A stretch of 64,000 nucleotides of DNA from Doryteuthis pealeii (GCA_023376005.1 CM042179.1:14410252-14474251), one strand, 5' to 3'. Counted from the first letter of the stretch, positions 11,101 through 21,935 are shown. The notes: a model not told the origin generated them from the letters alone. Translations and numbers: made by a program.

Positions 11101-12687
11101 TGTTCATATCATACCCGTAACGAACGGGATTAATTAATACCTATCTTTTTTTAGTGGGCGTCAGCTCGTTATGTTATGATTACGAAGCTATTCTTCGCAG
11201 GTCTATTTACTACTGAATAGCGAGTTCACCATTGCTGATGCCGCAATACTTGTGACTGTTCATTATCATACCCGTAACGAACGGATTATATAAATACCTT
11301 CTTTTGTAGTGGGCGTTCAGCATCTTTGTATGATTTACGAAGCTAGGTCTCGCAGGTCTATCTACCTGATAGCGAGTTTCCACCCATTGCTAGATGCGCA
11401 ATACTTATTGACTGTGTCATATCATATCCGTAACGAAACGGATTATTATTAAATATCCTATCTTTTGTATGGCGCAAGCATCGTTATGTTATGATTACCA
11501 AACTAGTCTCGCAGGTCTATTACTACGTTGAATAGAGAGTCCACCATTGCTGATGCGCAATACTTGTGGACTGTGTCATATTCATCCCTTAACGAACGGA
11601 TTATATTAAAAATACCTATCTTTTGTAGTGGGCGTCAGCATCGTTATGTTATTGATTACGAGCTTAGTCTCGCAGGTCTATTTACTACTGAATAGCGAGT
11701 TCCACCATTGATTGGATGCGCATACTTGTTATGACTGTGTCTATCATTACCCTGTAACGAACGGATATATTAAATACCTATCTTTTTGTATGTGGGCGTC
11801 AGGCATCGTTATGTTATGATACGAAGCTAGTCTCGCAGGTCATTACTACTGAATAGCGAAGTTTCCACCATTTTGTAGATGCGCAATACTTATGGACTGT
11901 GTTCTATCATACCCGTAACGAACGGATTATATAATACCTATCTTTTGTTAGTGGGCGTCAGCATTCGTTATGTTATGATTACGAAGCTAGTTCTCGCAGG
12001 ATCTATTTACTAACTAATAGCGAGTTTCCACCATGCTGGATGCGCAATACTTGTGACTGTGCATATCTTTACCCGTAACGAACGGTTATAAATACCTATC
12101 TTTTGTAAGTGGGCCGTCAGCATTCGTTTATGTTTATGATACGAAGGCTAGTTCGCAGTCTATTACTACTGAATAGCGATTCCACCATTTGCTAGATGCG
12201 CAATACTTTGGCTGTGTCATATCATTACCCGTAACGACGGATTATATAATACCTATCTTTTTGTAGTGGGCGTCACATCGTTATTTATGATTACGAAGGT
12301 AGTCTTCGCAGGTCTATACTACTGAATCAGCGAAGTTCCACCATTGATAGCATTGACGCACAATGACTTATGACTGTGTCATATTCATACCCGTAACCGA
12401 ACGGAATTTATTAAATACCTATTTTGTAGTGGGCCGTTCAGCAATCGTTAGTTATGATTACGAAGCTAGTCTCGAGGTCTTTACTACTGAATAGCGAGTT
12501 CCACCATTGCTAGATGCGCAATACTTATGAACTGTGTATAATTCATACAAAACCGTTAACGAACGGGAATTATATAAATAACCTACTTTTGTAAGTGGCG
12601 TCAGGCATCGTTATGTTATGGATTACGAGCTAGTCTCGCAGGTCTATTACTACTGGGAAATAGCGAGTTCCACCCATTGCTGGATGT
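5196..12687 (+). repeat. 156-bp satellite array, block 1 (about 48 monomers)
   Basis: Head-to-tail copies of a 156-base unit. Spacing is clear from CAGCATCGTTATGTTATG recurring at 6601, 6757 and 6914. The unit runs from ACTAGTCTCGCAGGTCTATT through GAATAGCGAGTTCCACCATT and CGTAACGAACGGATTATATA to a 40-base linker. Variants differ at AAACTAG/AAGCTAG, GCGAG/AGAGAG and CTGGATG/CTAGATG. The monomer resembles the tRNA-like SINE F at 39225-39365. The block opens at what looks like a SINE head (5196-5220) and closes into a SINE tail (12682-12785). Monomers are clean to about 9650, then full of single-base indels to the contig end. The short frames here are not genes. Confidence 0.95.
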
Positions 12688-12787
12688 TCATTTCTAGTTG
12701 GATTTTCCCCATACTTGCAACCTTGTGTCCCATTCTACCTGGGTTCGCAAATGGGTTGGGTTAAATTGCCTACACCAACTGTTTTTT
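12682..12787 (+). repeat. SINE F tail bounding the satellite
   Basis: The last monomer changes after TGCTGGATG into CCATACTTGCAACCTTGTGT and GGTTCGCAAATGGGTTGGG, which matches the 3' half of SINE F more closely than the satellite does. Copies lie at 17917-18015 and, on the minus strand, at 40985-41075. Confidence 0.6.
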
Positions 12788-13494
12788 TGAAATTATGACA
12801 TGCTCACACGGTTGCAACACATTGCAACACATTGCACATTTTCTTACCGTATGTCAGCCTTGTTCCCACCAAACTTTTAAGAAAAAAAAAAGAAAGAGAG
12901 AAATAAGAAATTACAGGTTATTCGCCATTCATAAAGGAGGAGAAGAAGAAAGAGAGGAAAAAAAAAGGAGAGGAAAAGGAAATAAGAAGAGAAATTATTA
13001 ACCACACAAATAAAAAAAAAACATAAGCACCGTCATTCTGGAAATAAAACTCTGATGATAAGCTTCGCTTTGAAATCGATTAGACATATAAACATTCTTT
13101 TTGTCTTTATTTTTTACGCATTGTATTGCCTCGAATTTATTATCTTTTTTCTATTTTGGAATCTTTTTTATCATTATTTTTTTGATATATAGAAATGAAA
13201 AATGGATATAATGTTAATTTTTAGAATACAAGGCCTTGTCAAAAACTTACCGAAATCTCGATTCTTTTTTGGACACACCTAGTATTTGGTCTACACAGGC
13301 GAGAAACTGACAGCCACCAGCGCCGCTGACTTTACTCAAGATCCAGTTCCTACGGTACATTGTGGCATTACTGACAGTTTAGAATGCATTAGTGATTTTA
13401 TTAGATGGGTTCATTCTGCGTCAGGGAGACCCGGAGAGACTTGGCAGGGCACAGAGACTTGAGAGACAAAGAGAACACAGAGTGTGACTGAAAG

Positions 13495-13665
13495 ACAAGT
13501 AAAGTAACAAGTGGCACTAAAGTCGGTACCAGCCAGAAAGCGAGGGAGTCTCTATCCCCTTTTCACTAGCCGCTAACCAAGGAAGATGTTTTTAGGCATT
13601 TCGAGACGGAGCGCCACACCTACAATCAGTTGGTAGGTGTGGTGCTCCGTTTATTTATTTTCATT
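13495..13665 (-). repeat. SINE A, headless copy A1
   Basis: Carries AAAGTCGGTACCAGCC, AGCGAGGGAGTCTCTATCCC and CACTAGCC, then a hairpin around TAGGTGTGG in place of the tRNA-like head. Same copy as 18718-18880 if the flank is a redundant contig end. Confidence 0.7.
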
Positions 13666-13829
13666 TTTGTAAATACAGCTTTTAAAACAGCTGTACTTTT
13701 TGACACACCTTTTATTTGAAAAAAAATTAACGTTACATTTCTAGCTCATTCCTATTTTGGGTAAATTACAGCTTTAATCTCTGTACTTTTTGCACACCTT
13801 GTAATATTCATAAAATTCGGACGAAAAGG

Positions 13830-13852
13830 GTGACACACACACACACACACCA

Positions 13853-13889
<37 letters not shown>

Positions 13890-13900
13890 ATCTATTCTCT
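13830..13900. repeat. (CA)n and (TC)n running into the gap
   Basis: A short CA run, then TC units to the last called base. A microsatellite is a plausible cause of the assembly break. Confidence 0.95.
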
Positions 13901-14000
13901 NNNNNNNNNNNNNNNNNNNNNNNNNNNNNNNNNNNNNNNNNNNNNNNNNNNNNNNNNNNNNNNNNNNNNNNNNNNNNNNNNNNNNNNNNNNNNNNNNNNN
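13901..14000. other. Assembly gap of exactly 100 N
   Basis: Exactly 100 unknown bases, a conventional placeholder length. Sequence on the left ends in (TC)n and on the right starts in mid-satellite, so two contigs that should overlap appear to have been placed end to end. Confidence 0.99.
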
Positions 14001-17000
14001 TACGAAGCTAGTCTCGCAGTCTATTCTATGAATAGCGAGTTCCACCATTGCTGGATGTCGCAATACTTGTGGACTGTGTCAGATCATACCCGTAACGAAC
14101 GGTTTATAAATACCTATCTTTTGTAGTGGGCGTCAGCATCGTTATGTTATGATTACGAGCTAGTTCTCGCAGGTCTATACTACTGAATAGCGAGTTCCAC
14201 CATTGCTAGATGCGCAATACTTATGACTGTGTCATATCATACCCGTAACGAACGGATTATATAAAATACCTATCTTTTGTAGTGGGCGTCAGCATCGTTA
14301 TGTTATGATTACGAACTAGTCTCGCAGGTCTATTACTACTGAATAGCGAGTTCCCCCATTGTCTAGATGCGCAAACTTATGGACTGTGTCATATCATACC
14401 CGTAACGAACGGATATATAAATACCTATCTTTGTAGTGGGCGTCAGCATCGTTATGTTATGGTTACGAAAGCTAGTCTCGCAGGTCTATTACTACTGAAT
14501 AGCGAGTTCCACCATTGCTAGATGCAATACTTATGACTGTGTCATATCATACCCGTAACGAACGGATTATATAAAATACCTATCTTTTGTAGTGGGCGTC
14601 AGGCATCGTTATGTTATGATACGATAGTCTCGCAGGTCTATTACTACTGAATAGAGAGTCACCAGCATTGCTGGATGCGCAAATTGTGACTGTGTCATAT
14701 CATACCCGTAACGAACGGATTATATAAATACCTATCTTTTGTAGGGGCGTCAGCATCGTTATGTTTATGATTACGAAGCTTAGTCTCGCAGGTCTATTTA
14801 CTACTGAATAGCGAGTTCCACCATTGCTGGATGCGCAATACTTGTGACTGTGTCATATCATACCCGTAACGAACGGATTATATAAATACCTATCTTTTGT
14901 AGTGGGCGTCAGCATCGTTATGTTATGATTACGAAAGCTAGTCTCGCAGGTCTATTACTACTGAATAGCGAGTTCCACCATTGCTAGATGCGCAATACTT
15001 ATGACTGTGTCATATCATACCCGTAACGAACGGATTATAAAATACCTATCTTTTGTAGTGGGCGTCAGGCATCGTTATGTTATGATTACCAAACTAGTCT
15101 CGCAGGTCTATTACTACTGAATAGAGAGTTCCACCATTGCTGGATGCGCAATACTTGTGACTGTGTCATATCATACCCGTAACGAACGGATTATATAAAT
15201 ACCTATCTTTTGTAGTGGGCGTCAGCATCGTTTATGTTATGATTACGAAGCTAGTTCGCAGGTCTATTACTACTTGAATAGCGAGTTCACCATTGCTGGA
15301 TGCGCCAATACTTGTGACTGTTCATATCATACCGTAACGAACGGTATATAAATACCTATCTTTTGTAGGGGGCGTCAGCTCGTTATGTTAGATTACGAAG
15401 CTAGTCTCGCAGGTCTATATACTGAATAGCGCAGTTCCACCATTGCTAGATGCGCAATACTTATGACTGTGTCATATCATACCGTAACGAACGGATTATA
15501 TAAATACCTATCTTTTGTAGTGGGCGTCAGCATCGTTATGTTATGATTACGAAGCTAGTCTCGCAGGTCTATTACTACTGAATAGCGAGTTCCACCATTG
15601 CTTGGTGCGCAATACTTTGTGACTGTGTCATATCATACCCGTAACGAACGGATTATATAAATACCTATCTTTTGTAGTGGGCGTCAGCATCGTTATGTTA
15701 TGATTACGAAGCTAGTCTCGCAGGTCTATTACTACTGAATAGCGAGTTCCACCATTGCTAGATGCGCAATACTTATGACTGGTCATATCATACCCGTAAC
15801 GAACGGATTATATAAATACCTATCTTTTGTATGGCGTCAGCATCGTTTGTTATGATTACCAAACTAGTCTCGCAGGTCTATTACTACTGAATAGAGAGTC
15901 CACCATTGCTGGATGCGCAATACTGTGGACTGTGTTCATATCATACCCGTAACGAACGGATTATATAAATACCTATCTTTTGTAGTGGGCGTCAGCATCG
16001 TTATGTTATGATTACGAAGCTAGTCTCGCAGGGTCTATTACTACTTGAATAGCGAGTTCCACCATTGCTGGATGCGCAATACTTGTGACTGTGTCATATC
16101 ATACCCGTAACGAACGGATTATATAAATACCTATCTTTTGTAGTGGGCGTCAGCATCGTTATGTTATGATACGAAGCTAGTCTCGCAGGTCTATTACTAC
16201 TGAATAGCGAGTTCCACCATTGCTAGATGCGCAATACTTATGACTGTGTCATATCATACCCGTAACGAACGGATTATATAAATACCTATCTTTTGTAGTG
16301 GGCGTCAGCATCGTTATGTTATGATTACGAAGCTAGTCTCGCAGGTCTATTACTACTGAATAGAGAGTTCCACCATTGCTGGATGCGCAATACTTGTGAC
16401 TGTGTCATATCATACCCGTAACGAACGGATATATAAATACCTATTTTTGTAGTGGGCGTCAGCCGTTATGTTATGATTACGAAGCTAGTCTCGCAGGTCT
16501 ATTACTACTGAATAGCGAGTTCACCATGCTGGATGCGCAATACTTGTGACTGTGTCATATCATACCCGTAACGAACGGATTATATAAATACCTATCTTTT
16601 GTAGTGGCGTCAGCATCGTTATGTTATGATTACGAAGCTAGTCTCGCAGGTCTATTACTACTGAATAGCGAGTTCCACCATTGCTAGATGCGCAATACTT
16701 ATGACTGTGTCATATCATACCCGAACGAACGGTTATATAAATACCTATCTTTTGTAGTGGGGTCAGCATCGTTATGTTATGATTACCAAACTAGTCTCGC
16801 AGGTCTATACTACTGATAGAGAGTTCCACCATGCTGGATGCGCAATACTTGTGGACTGTGTCATATCATACCCGTAACGAACGGATTATATAAATACCTA
16901 TCTTTTTGTAGTGGGCGTCAGCATCGTTATGTTATGATTACGAAGCTAGTCTCGCAGGTCTATTACTACTGAATAGCGAGTTCCACCATTGCTGGATGCG

Positions 17001-17922
17001 CAATACTTGTGACTGTGTCATTTCACCCGTAACGAACGGATATATAAATACCTATCTTTCGTTGGCGGTCAGCATCGTTATGTTTATGATTACGAACTAG
17101 CTCGCAGGTCTATTACTACTGAATAGGCGAGTTCACCATTGCTAGATGCGCAATACTTTGACTGTGTCATATCTACCGTAACGAACGGATTATAAAAATA
17201 CCTATCTTTTTGTAGTGGGCGTCAGCATCGTTATGTTATGATACGAAGCTAGTCTCGCAGGGTCTATTACTACTGAATAGCGAGTTCCACCATTGCTGGA
17301 TGCGCAATACTTGTGACTGTGTCATATCATACCCGTAACGAACGGATTATATAAATACCTATCTTTTGTAGTGGGCGTCAGCATCGTTATGTTATGATTA
17401 CGAAGCAGTCTCGCAGGTCTATACTACTGAATAGCGAGTTCCACCATTGCTAGATGCGCAATACTTATGACTGTGTATATCATACCCGTAACGAACGTGA
17501 TTATATAAATACCTACTTTTGTAGTGGGCGTCAGCATCGTTATGTTATTGATTACGAAAGCTAGTCTCGCAGGTCTATTACTACTGAATAGCGAGTTCCA
17601 CCATTGCAGATGCGCAATACTTTATAACTGTTACATATCATACCCGTAACGAACGTATATAAATACCTATTCTTTTGTAGTGGGCGTCAGCATCGTTATG
17701 TGTATGATTTACGAAGCTAGTCTCGCAGGTCTATTACTACTGAATAGCGAGTTCCACCATTGTAGATGCGCAATACTTATGACTGTGTCATATCATACCC
17801 GTAACGAACGGATTATATAAATACCTATCTTTTGTAGTGGCGTGCAGCATCGTTATGTTATGATACGAAGCTAGTCTCGCAGTCTATTACTACTGAATAG
17901 CGAGTTCCACCATTGCTGGATG
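14001..17922 (+). repeat. 156-bp satellite array, block 2 (about 25 monomers)
   Basis: Same unit as block 1, starting mid-monomer at the gap. Between about 14600 and 17250 the monomers tend to cycle in threes: AGAGAG with CTGGATG, GCGAG with CTGGATG, GCGAG with CTAGATG. This suggests a higher-order repeat of about 468 bases. Single-base indels are common. It ends in the same SINE tail as block 1. Confidence 0.93.
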
Positions 17923-19071
17923 TTCAATTTCTAGTTGGATTCCCCATACTTGCAACCTTGTGTCCCATCCTACCTGGTCGCAAATGGGTTGGGTAAATGC
18001 CTACACACAACAGTTTTTGAATTATGAACAATGCTCACACGGTTGCAACACATGCAACACATTGCAACATCTTACCGGATGTCAGCCTTGTTCCCAACAA
18101 ACTTTTAGAAAGAAAAAAAAAGAAAGAGAGAAATAAGAAATACAGTTATTCGCCCATCATAAAGGAGAGAAGAGAAAGAGAGGCGAAAAAAAAGGAGAGG
18201 AAAAGGAAATAAGAAGAGAAATTATAACCACACAATAAAAAAAAAACATAAGCAGTCATTTCTGAAATAAAACTCTGATGATAAAGCTTCGCTTTGAAAA
18301 TCGATTAGACATATAAACATCTTTTTGTCTTTTATTTTTTACGCATTGTATTGCCTTCGAATTTTATTATCTTTTTTTATTTTGGAATCTTTTTTTTCAT
18401 TATTTTTTTGAATATAGAAATGAAAAATGAATATAATGTTAATTTTTTCAGAATACAAGGCCTGTCAAAAACTACCGAAAATCTCGATTCTTTTTGACAC
18501 ACCTAGTATTTGGTCTACACAGGCGAGAAACTGACAGCCACCAAGCGCCGCTGACTTTACTCAGATCCAGTTCCTACGGTAACATGTGGCATTACTGACA
18601 GTTTAGAATGCATTAGCTGATTATTATTAATGGGTTCCATTCTGCGTCAGGGAGACCCGGAGAGACTTGGCAGGGCACAGAGACTTGAAGAGACAAAGAG
18701 AAACACAGAGTGTGACTGAAAGACAAGTAAAGTAACAACGTGGCCTAAAGTCGGTACCAGCCAGAAAGCGAGGGAGTCTATCCCCTTTTCACTAGCGCTA
18801 AACCAAGGAGATTGTTTTTTAGCATTTGAGACGGAGCGCCACACCTACCATCAGTTGGTAGGTGTGGGTGCTCCGTCTCATTTATTTCTATTTTGGTAAT
18901 ACAGCTTTAAAACAGCTGTACTTTTTGACACACCTTTATTCTGAAAAAAAAATTAACGTTACATTTCTAGCTCATTCCTATTTTGGTAAAATACAGCTTT
19001 AATTCTCGATACTTTTTGACACACCTTGTATATCATAAAATTCGTAAAAGGGTGACACAACACACACACCA

Positions 19072-19112
<41 letters not shown>
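17923..19112 (+). repeat. Satellite right flank (second copy of 12688-13900)
   Basis: Holds the SINE F tail, an A/G-rich stretch (18110-18215), an unassigned segment and a headless SINE. Three TTTTTGACACACCT motifs at 18491-18506, 18920-18936 and 19010-19030 look like remnants of mariner-type terminal repeats. Mirror at about 39965-41075. I see no gene. Confidence 0.8.
18718..18880 (-). repeat. SINE A, headless copy A2 with hairpin
   Basis: The SINE body runs from the AAAGTAACAACGTGGCC side to GACGGAGCGCCACACCTACC. It then inverts as GGTAGGTGTGGGTGCTCCGT, giving a hairpin with arms of about 22 bases at 18827-18878 in place of the tRNA-like head. Mirror 40160-40305. Confidence 0.7.
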
Positions 19113-19128
<16 letters not shown>

Positions 19129-19132
19129 CTCC
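19073..19132. repeat. (TC)n and (TATC)n microsatellite
   Basis: TC units followed by ATCT units. Mirror at about 39895-39990, where it is more disrupted. Confidence 0.95.
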
Positions 19133-19151
19133 TATATCGTCATCGGCATTG

Positions 19152-19340
19152 CAGTCTATATAGTTATTGTGTCCCAGAAGTTACAGTGCCTCCTGTGACT
19201 GTGAAGTCCAATGTTCGAAAAACATTCTCGGCCACAGATGACGTACGTGAAGGCTGTCCCTGAATGTGTTGGTGTGCCGGTCCTTTGTTGCTGCCGCTTT
19301 CTTCTAGAGCTCTTAGCTTGATGGTGTTGTGCCATATATA
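19152..19340 (-). pseudogene. LINE 3' end with C2H2-like finger (copy 1)
   Basis: The minus strand carries the same segment as 57183-57383, where the open frame reads TCDICGRECFSNIGLHNHRG followed by R-C and soon a stop. A C-x2-C ... H-x-H/C finger at the very end of the ORF is a feature of some LINE polymerases. Only this 3' tip is present, so it is a heavily 5'-truncated retrocopy. Mirror 39700-39892. Confidence 0.55.
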
Positions 19341-19675
19341 TTTAATGAATGAAATTTATATGCAAAAGTCACAGAATAAGTATTCCATTTCGAATCGTTT
19401 TCTGCTGTGAAAAATAAGGAATCACCAAATTCCAGCGGTTGTCAACAATTGAATTGCATGTTTGGCTTTACATTGAGAATGCTGAAAATGGACTGATCGA
19501 AGTATATTTGCCCACAATTTCTTTCAGTCCACCAGCGTTTACTGGGGTTGGCGTTGGGGGTGGAGAAAAAAAAAACGTCTCTTCCACTTCCGATGGGATT
19601 GGACATCAGAAGATGTAGATTGTAGAATAGATCGGTCGCTATGACAACAACAAAAGCATTCTTTAACCTGAATAG

Positions 19676-19820
19676 TTATTTACACAAACCGTTCGCCACG
19701 GATAGGATGTGACACAAGGTGACAAGTATGGGGCATCTAGAGAGGATCAAACTCGCTATTCAATGGCGATGGATCTGCAAGACAAGCTTGCTAACCATTC
19801 CACCACGTTTGGATGCCAAT
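19676..19820 (-). repeat. tRNA-like SINE F, full-looking copy
   Basis: On the minus strand the head is GGTGGAATGGTTAGCAAGCT, followed by GTCTTGCAGATCC, AATAGCGAGTTTGATCC (B-box-like) and a body with CATACTTGTCACCTTGTGTC and GCGAACGGTTTGTGTAAAT. The order and most blocks match the satellite monomer, which makes this family the likely ancestor of the satellite. Mirror 39225-39365. Confidence 0.65.
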
Positions 19821-19937
19821 ATTCTTTAACCTGAATAAATCAGATGATGACTCTTCTAAAAATTATGGAAAAGAAATACAAATAGAATAGAATAAAATAT
19901 GTAAAGAGATAACTATGTCCATAAACTAACAATATCA

Positions 19938-19939
19938 TG

Positions 19940-19975
<36 letters not shown>
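19938..19975. repeat. (TA)n microsatellite
   Basis: TA run with one interruption. Mirror about 39062-39090. Confidence 0.95.
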
Positions 19976-19983
<8 letters not shown>

Positions 19984-20053
19984 AGTCAGATCTTAGCCCT
20001 GAAGAGCACAAAGCGAATCTATTTAAGGTATATCTGACTCATTAGGTGTTAAC

Positions 20054-20057
<4 letters not shown>

Positions 20058-20099
<42 letters not shown>

Positions 20100-20105
20100 A
20101 CACAC

Positions 20106-20133
<28 letters not shown>
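20058..20133. repeat. (CA)n then (TA)n microsatellite
   Basis: About 22 CA units, then TA units leading directly into palindromic element P1. Mirror 38905-38987. Confidence 0.95.
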
Positions 20134-20136
<3 letters not shown>

Positions 20137-20313
20137 GGGAGAATATGTGCTTAATTGAAGTCGTACCTTTTTGAAAGTTAATTAATTATTAATAATTAAT
20201 TAATTAGGCAGGCATACCTATTAAAATAGGTATTGTCCGCCTAATTAATTAATTATTTATTAATTAACTTTCAAAATTAGGTACGACTTCAATTAAGCAC
20301 ATATTCTCCCAAA
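20134..20313. mobile_element. Palindromic fold-back element P1
   Basis: A 180-base nearly perfect palindrome. The left end TTTGGGAGAATATGTGC is inverted as GCACATATTCTCCCAAA. Arms of about 88 bases (AATTGAAGTCGTACC inside, then TTAATTAAT-rich) meet at ATACCTATT/AATAGGTAT. There is no coding capacity. The shape fits a fold-back MITE. A related copy P2 lies 370 bases on. Mirror 38724-38904. Confidence 0.75.
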
Positions 20314-20427
20314 AAATGTCGGCTTAAAAATAGCCATATCATAAACACATCACTTGTGTATCTACTTCTCATTATGATATATTATATATATATATATATA
20401 ATATATATATTAAATATATATCGTCGT

Positions 20428-20598
20428 TGTCGTGGCATAAAGTCGGTATTAGGCAATCGGTGAGGGAATCTATCCTCCTTTCACTAGCGCTAGACCAAGG
20501 AGATTGCTTTTGCTTTTAGGTGCAGCGCCACACTTAACATAAGCTCCTTACTTTACCGCACGGACCCCAGTACTACTCATACGCTGAGTTGTTTATAT
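20428..20598 (-). repeat. SINE A, copy A4
   Basis: Body blocks AAAGTCGGTATTAGGC, GGAATCTATCCTCCTTTCAC and TAGCGCTAGACCAAGGAG, then a region complementary to CGTATGAGTAGTACTGGG. The upstream tRNA-like head is missing. Flanked on both sides by inverted segments linked to P1 and P2. Mirror 38458-38625. Confidence 0.7.
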
Positions 20599-20681
20599 AC
20601 ATATATGTGTATATATATATACACATGAGAAGTAAACAAACAAACAATGTGTTTTGATATGGCTTTTTTAGCCGACAATTT

Positions 20682-20908
20682 CTGGGAGAATGTGCTTAAT
20701 TGAAGTCGTACCTAATTTTGAAATTAATTAATTAATAATTATTGAATAGGCGGGCATACCTATTCAATGTAAGGCTAAAAACAATGTACATACAGAATTG
20801 ATCTTTCTCGATTTGTTTAGCCTTAATTTGAATAGGTATGCCCGCCATTCATTAATTATTAATTAATTTTCAAAATTAGGTACGACTCAATTAAGCACAT
20901 ATTCTCCA
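20682..20908. mobile_element. Palindromic fold-back element P2
   Basis: Same arms as P1 (GGGAGAATGTGCTTAATTG / AATTAAGCACATATTCTCC), but the tip is longer. After ATACCTATTCAATGTAAGGC comes a loop of about 55 bases with AAAACAATGTACATACAG before the return arm. The outer flanks, GATATGGCTTTTTTAGCCGAC here and its complement next to P1 at 20318-20345, are also inverted, so P1, SINE A4 and P2 may form one compound hairpin. Mirror 38141-38366. Confidence 0.7.
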
Positions 20909-21089
20909 AAATATATACATATGTATATATATACACTTTTATTTGATAATATAGTTTGCTTATTTATTAATTAAGAGTGCTTAAAATCATTGAAAGAGGT
21001 ATGCAATCTAAGTAAGAGAAGCGTATATATTGGATCAAACAGCCAGATACAACATGATTATTATTCATTTCCAATCTTATATTTTAAAC

Positions 21090-21208
21090 TAGCAGCGGCT
21101 ACCGGCGTCGCCTGGGTAGAAGGGAATTTTTTAAAAGTTAGTCCCACAGATCCATTATTACTGAATCGTGAGCTGAATCCTCGTGGGATGCCCCATTTAA
21201 ATCCATAT
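21090..21208 (+). repeat. SINE F-like fragment with CTAGCAGCGGC leader
   Basis: CTAGCAGCGGCTACCGGCGT and GCCTGGGTAGAAGGGAA are followed by TAGTCCCACAGATCCATTAT and GAGCTGAATCCTCGTGGG, the latter with a weak B-box. It resembles dispersed invertebrate repeats of the CCGGCGT..GCC(T/C)GGGTA type. The frame 20990-21217 reads through it. Mirror about 37870-37985. Confidence 0.4.
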
Positions 21209-21544
21209 ATAAAATAAAAAAATAGACCTTGCATTGATCCAACTACTCTGAAAATTAATGTTAATATCTACTATCTAAAATATTAAAAGAAAAAAATCCA
21301 TGCTGTTATTATCTAAACGAATATAAATCAAATCTCTATTATTTTTGCTCAAAAACCAACTCCTGGTGATATTTAATGTGTATATATATTTACTTTATCG
21401 TTAATTGTTTTATTTTCGAAGTTTCCTCCGGACATACACATACACGCAACTTCCCAGATAGATTGATAACCTATCGTAAAAAAAGAAAGAGAATGAGTGA
21501 TTGTTTTGTATTATTTAGATTTTACGCACTGTTGTTTTTATCTT

Positions 21545-21935
21545 TATTGTTTCTACCGGCCTTCTTCGGGTGTTTCTTGTAAAACTTGGGAACCTTCTTG
21601 TCAAAATCGGGAGCTTTTATGTCGTTCTTTTGAGCCTTCAGGGAACTTCTAACCGAGCCCGTTATCTAGTCAATTGAGGGAGAATTTATCCATTCAGTTA
21701 ACCATAGCTGGGTACATTTGTTAAGCAATGTAAAATATTCTATGTTATTTTCTTCTGTAATCAGGATTGAACTTGCAGCCTACTAATAGTTATCACTTAG
21801 AACTGTATTAACTCTACTCTTATACTCGTTGCGCCATGTATTCAACTGAAGAAGGCCAGAGGGCACATCGGTCAAAACGTCGTGTATATATAGCAGTAAG
21901 ATGAGGAAAACAGTCTGAAAAATCTAAAAGGAAAT
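21545..21935 (-). repeat. SINE C, copy C2 (with inverted tail)
   Basis: The minus strand gives the tRNA-like head (GTTCAATCCTGATTACAG at about 21758-21776) and a GACAAGAAGG-type body down to about 21560. At 21846 a plus-strand SINE C tail begins (CTGAAGAAGGCCAGAGGGCA, then GGTCAAAACGTCGTGTATAT), so body and tail are in opposite orientation here. Mirror about 37150-37515. Confidence 0.55.

Larger units (their letters stand above)
12688..13900 (+). repeat. Duplicated flank upstream of the gap
   Basis: Near-identical to 17923-19112, from the SINE tail through A-rich sequence, a CACACCTAGTATTTGGTCTA block and a headless SINE to a (CA)n/(TC)n run. It ends at the N gap inside that (TC)n. The right arm has this flank only once (about 39965-41075). 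I read it as the unmerged end of one contig overlapping the next. Confidence 0.85.

Noticed and set aside
5196..17922. CRISPR-like array because of the regular repeat spacing
   Set aside because: The 156-base units are head-to-tail with no unique spacers, and the surroundings are eukaryotic retroposons. It is a satellite.
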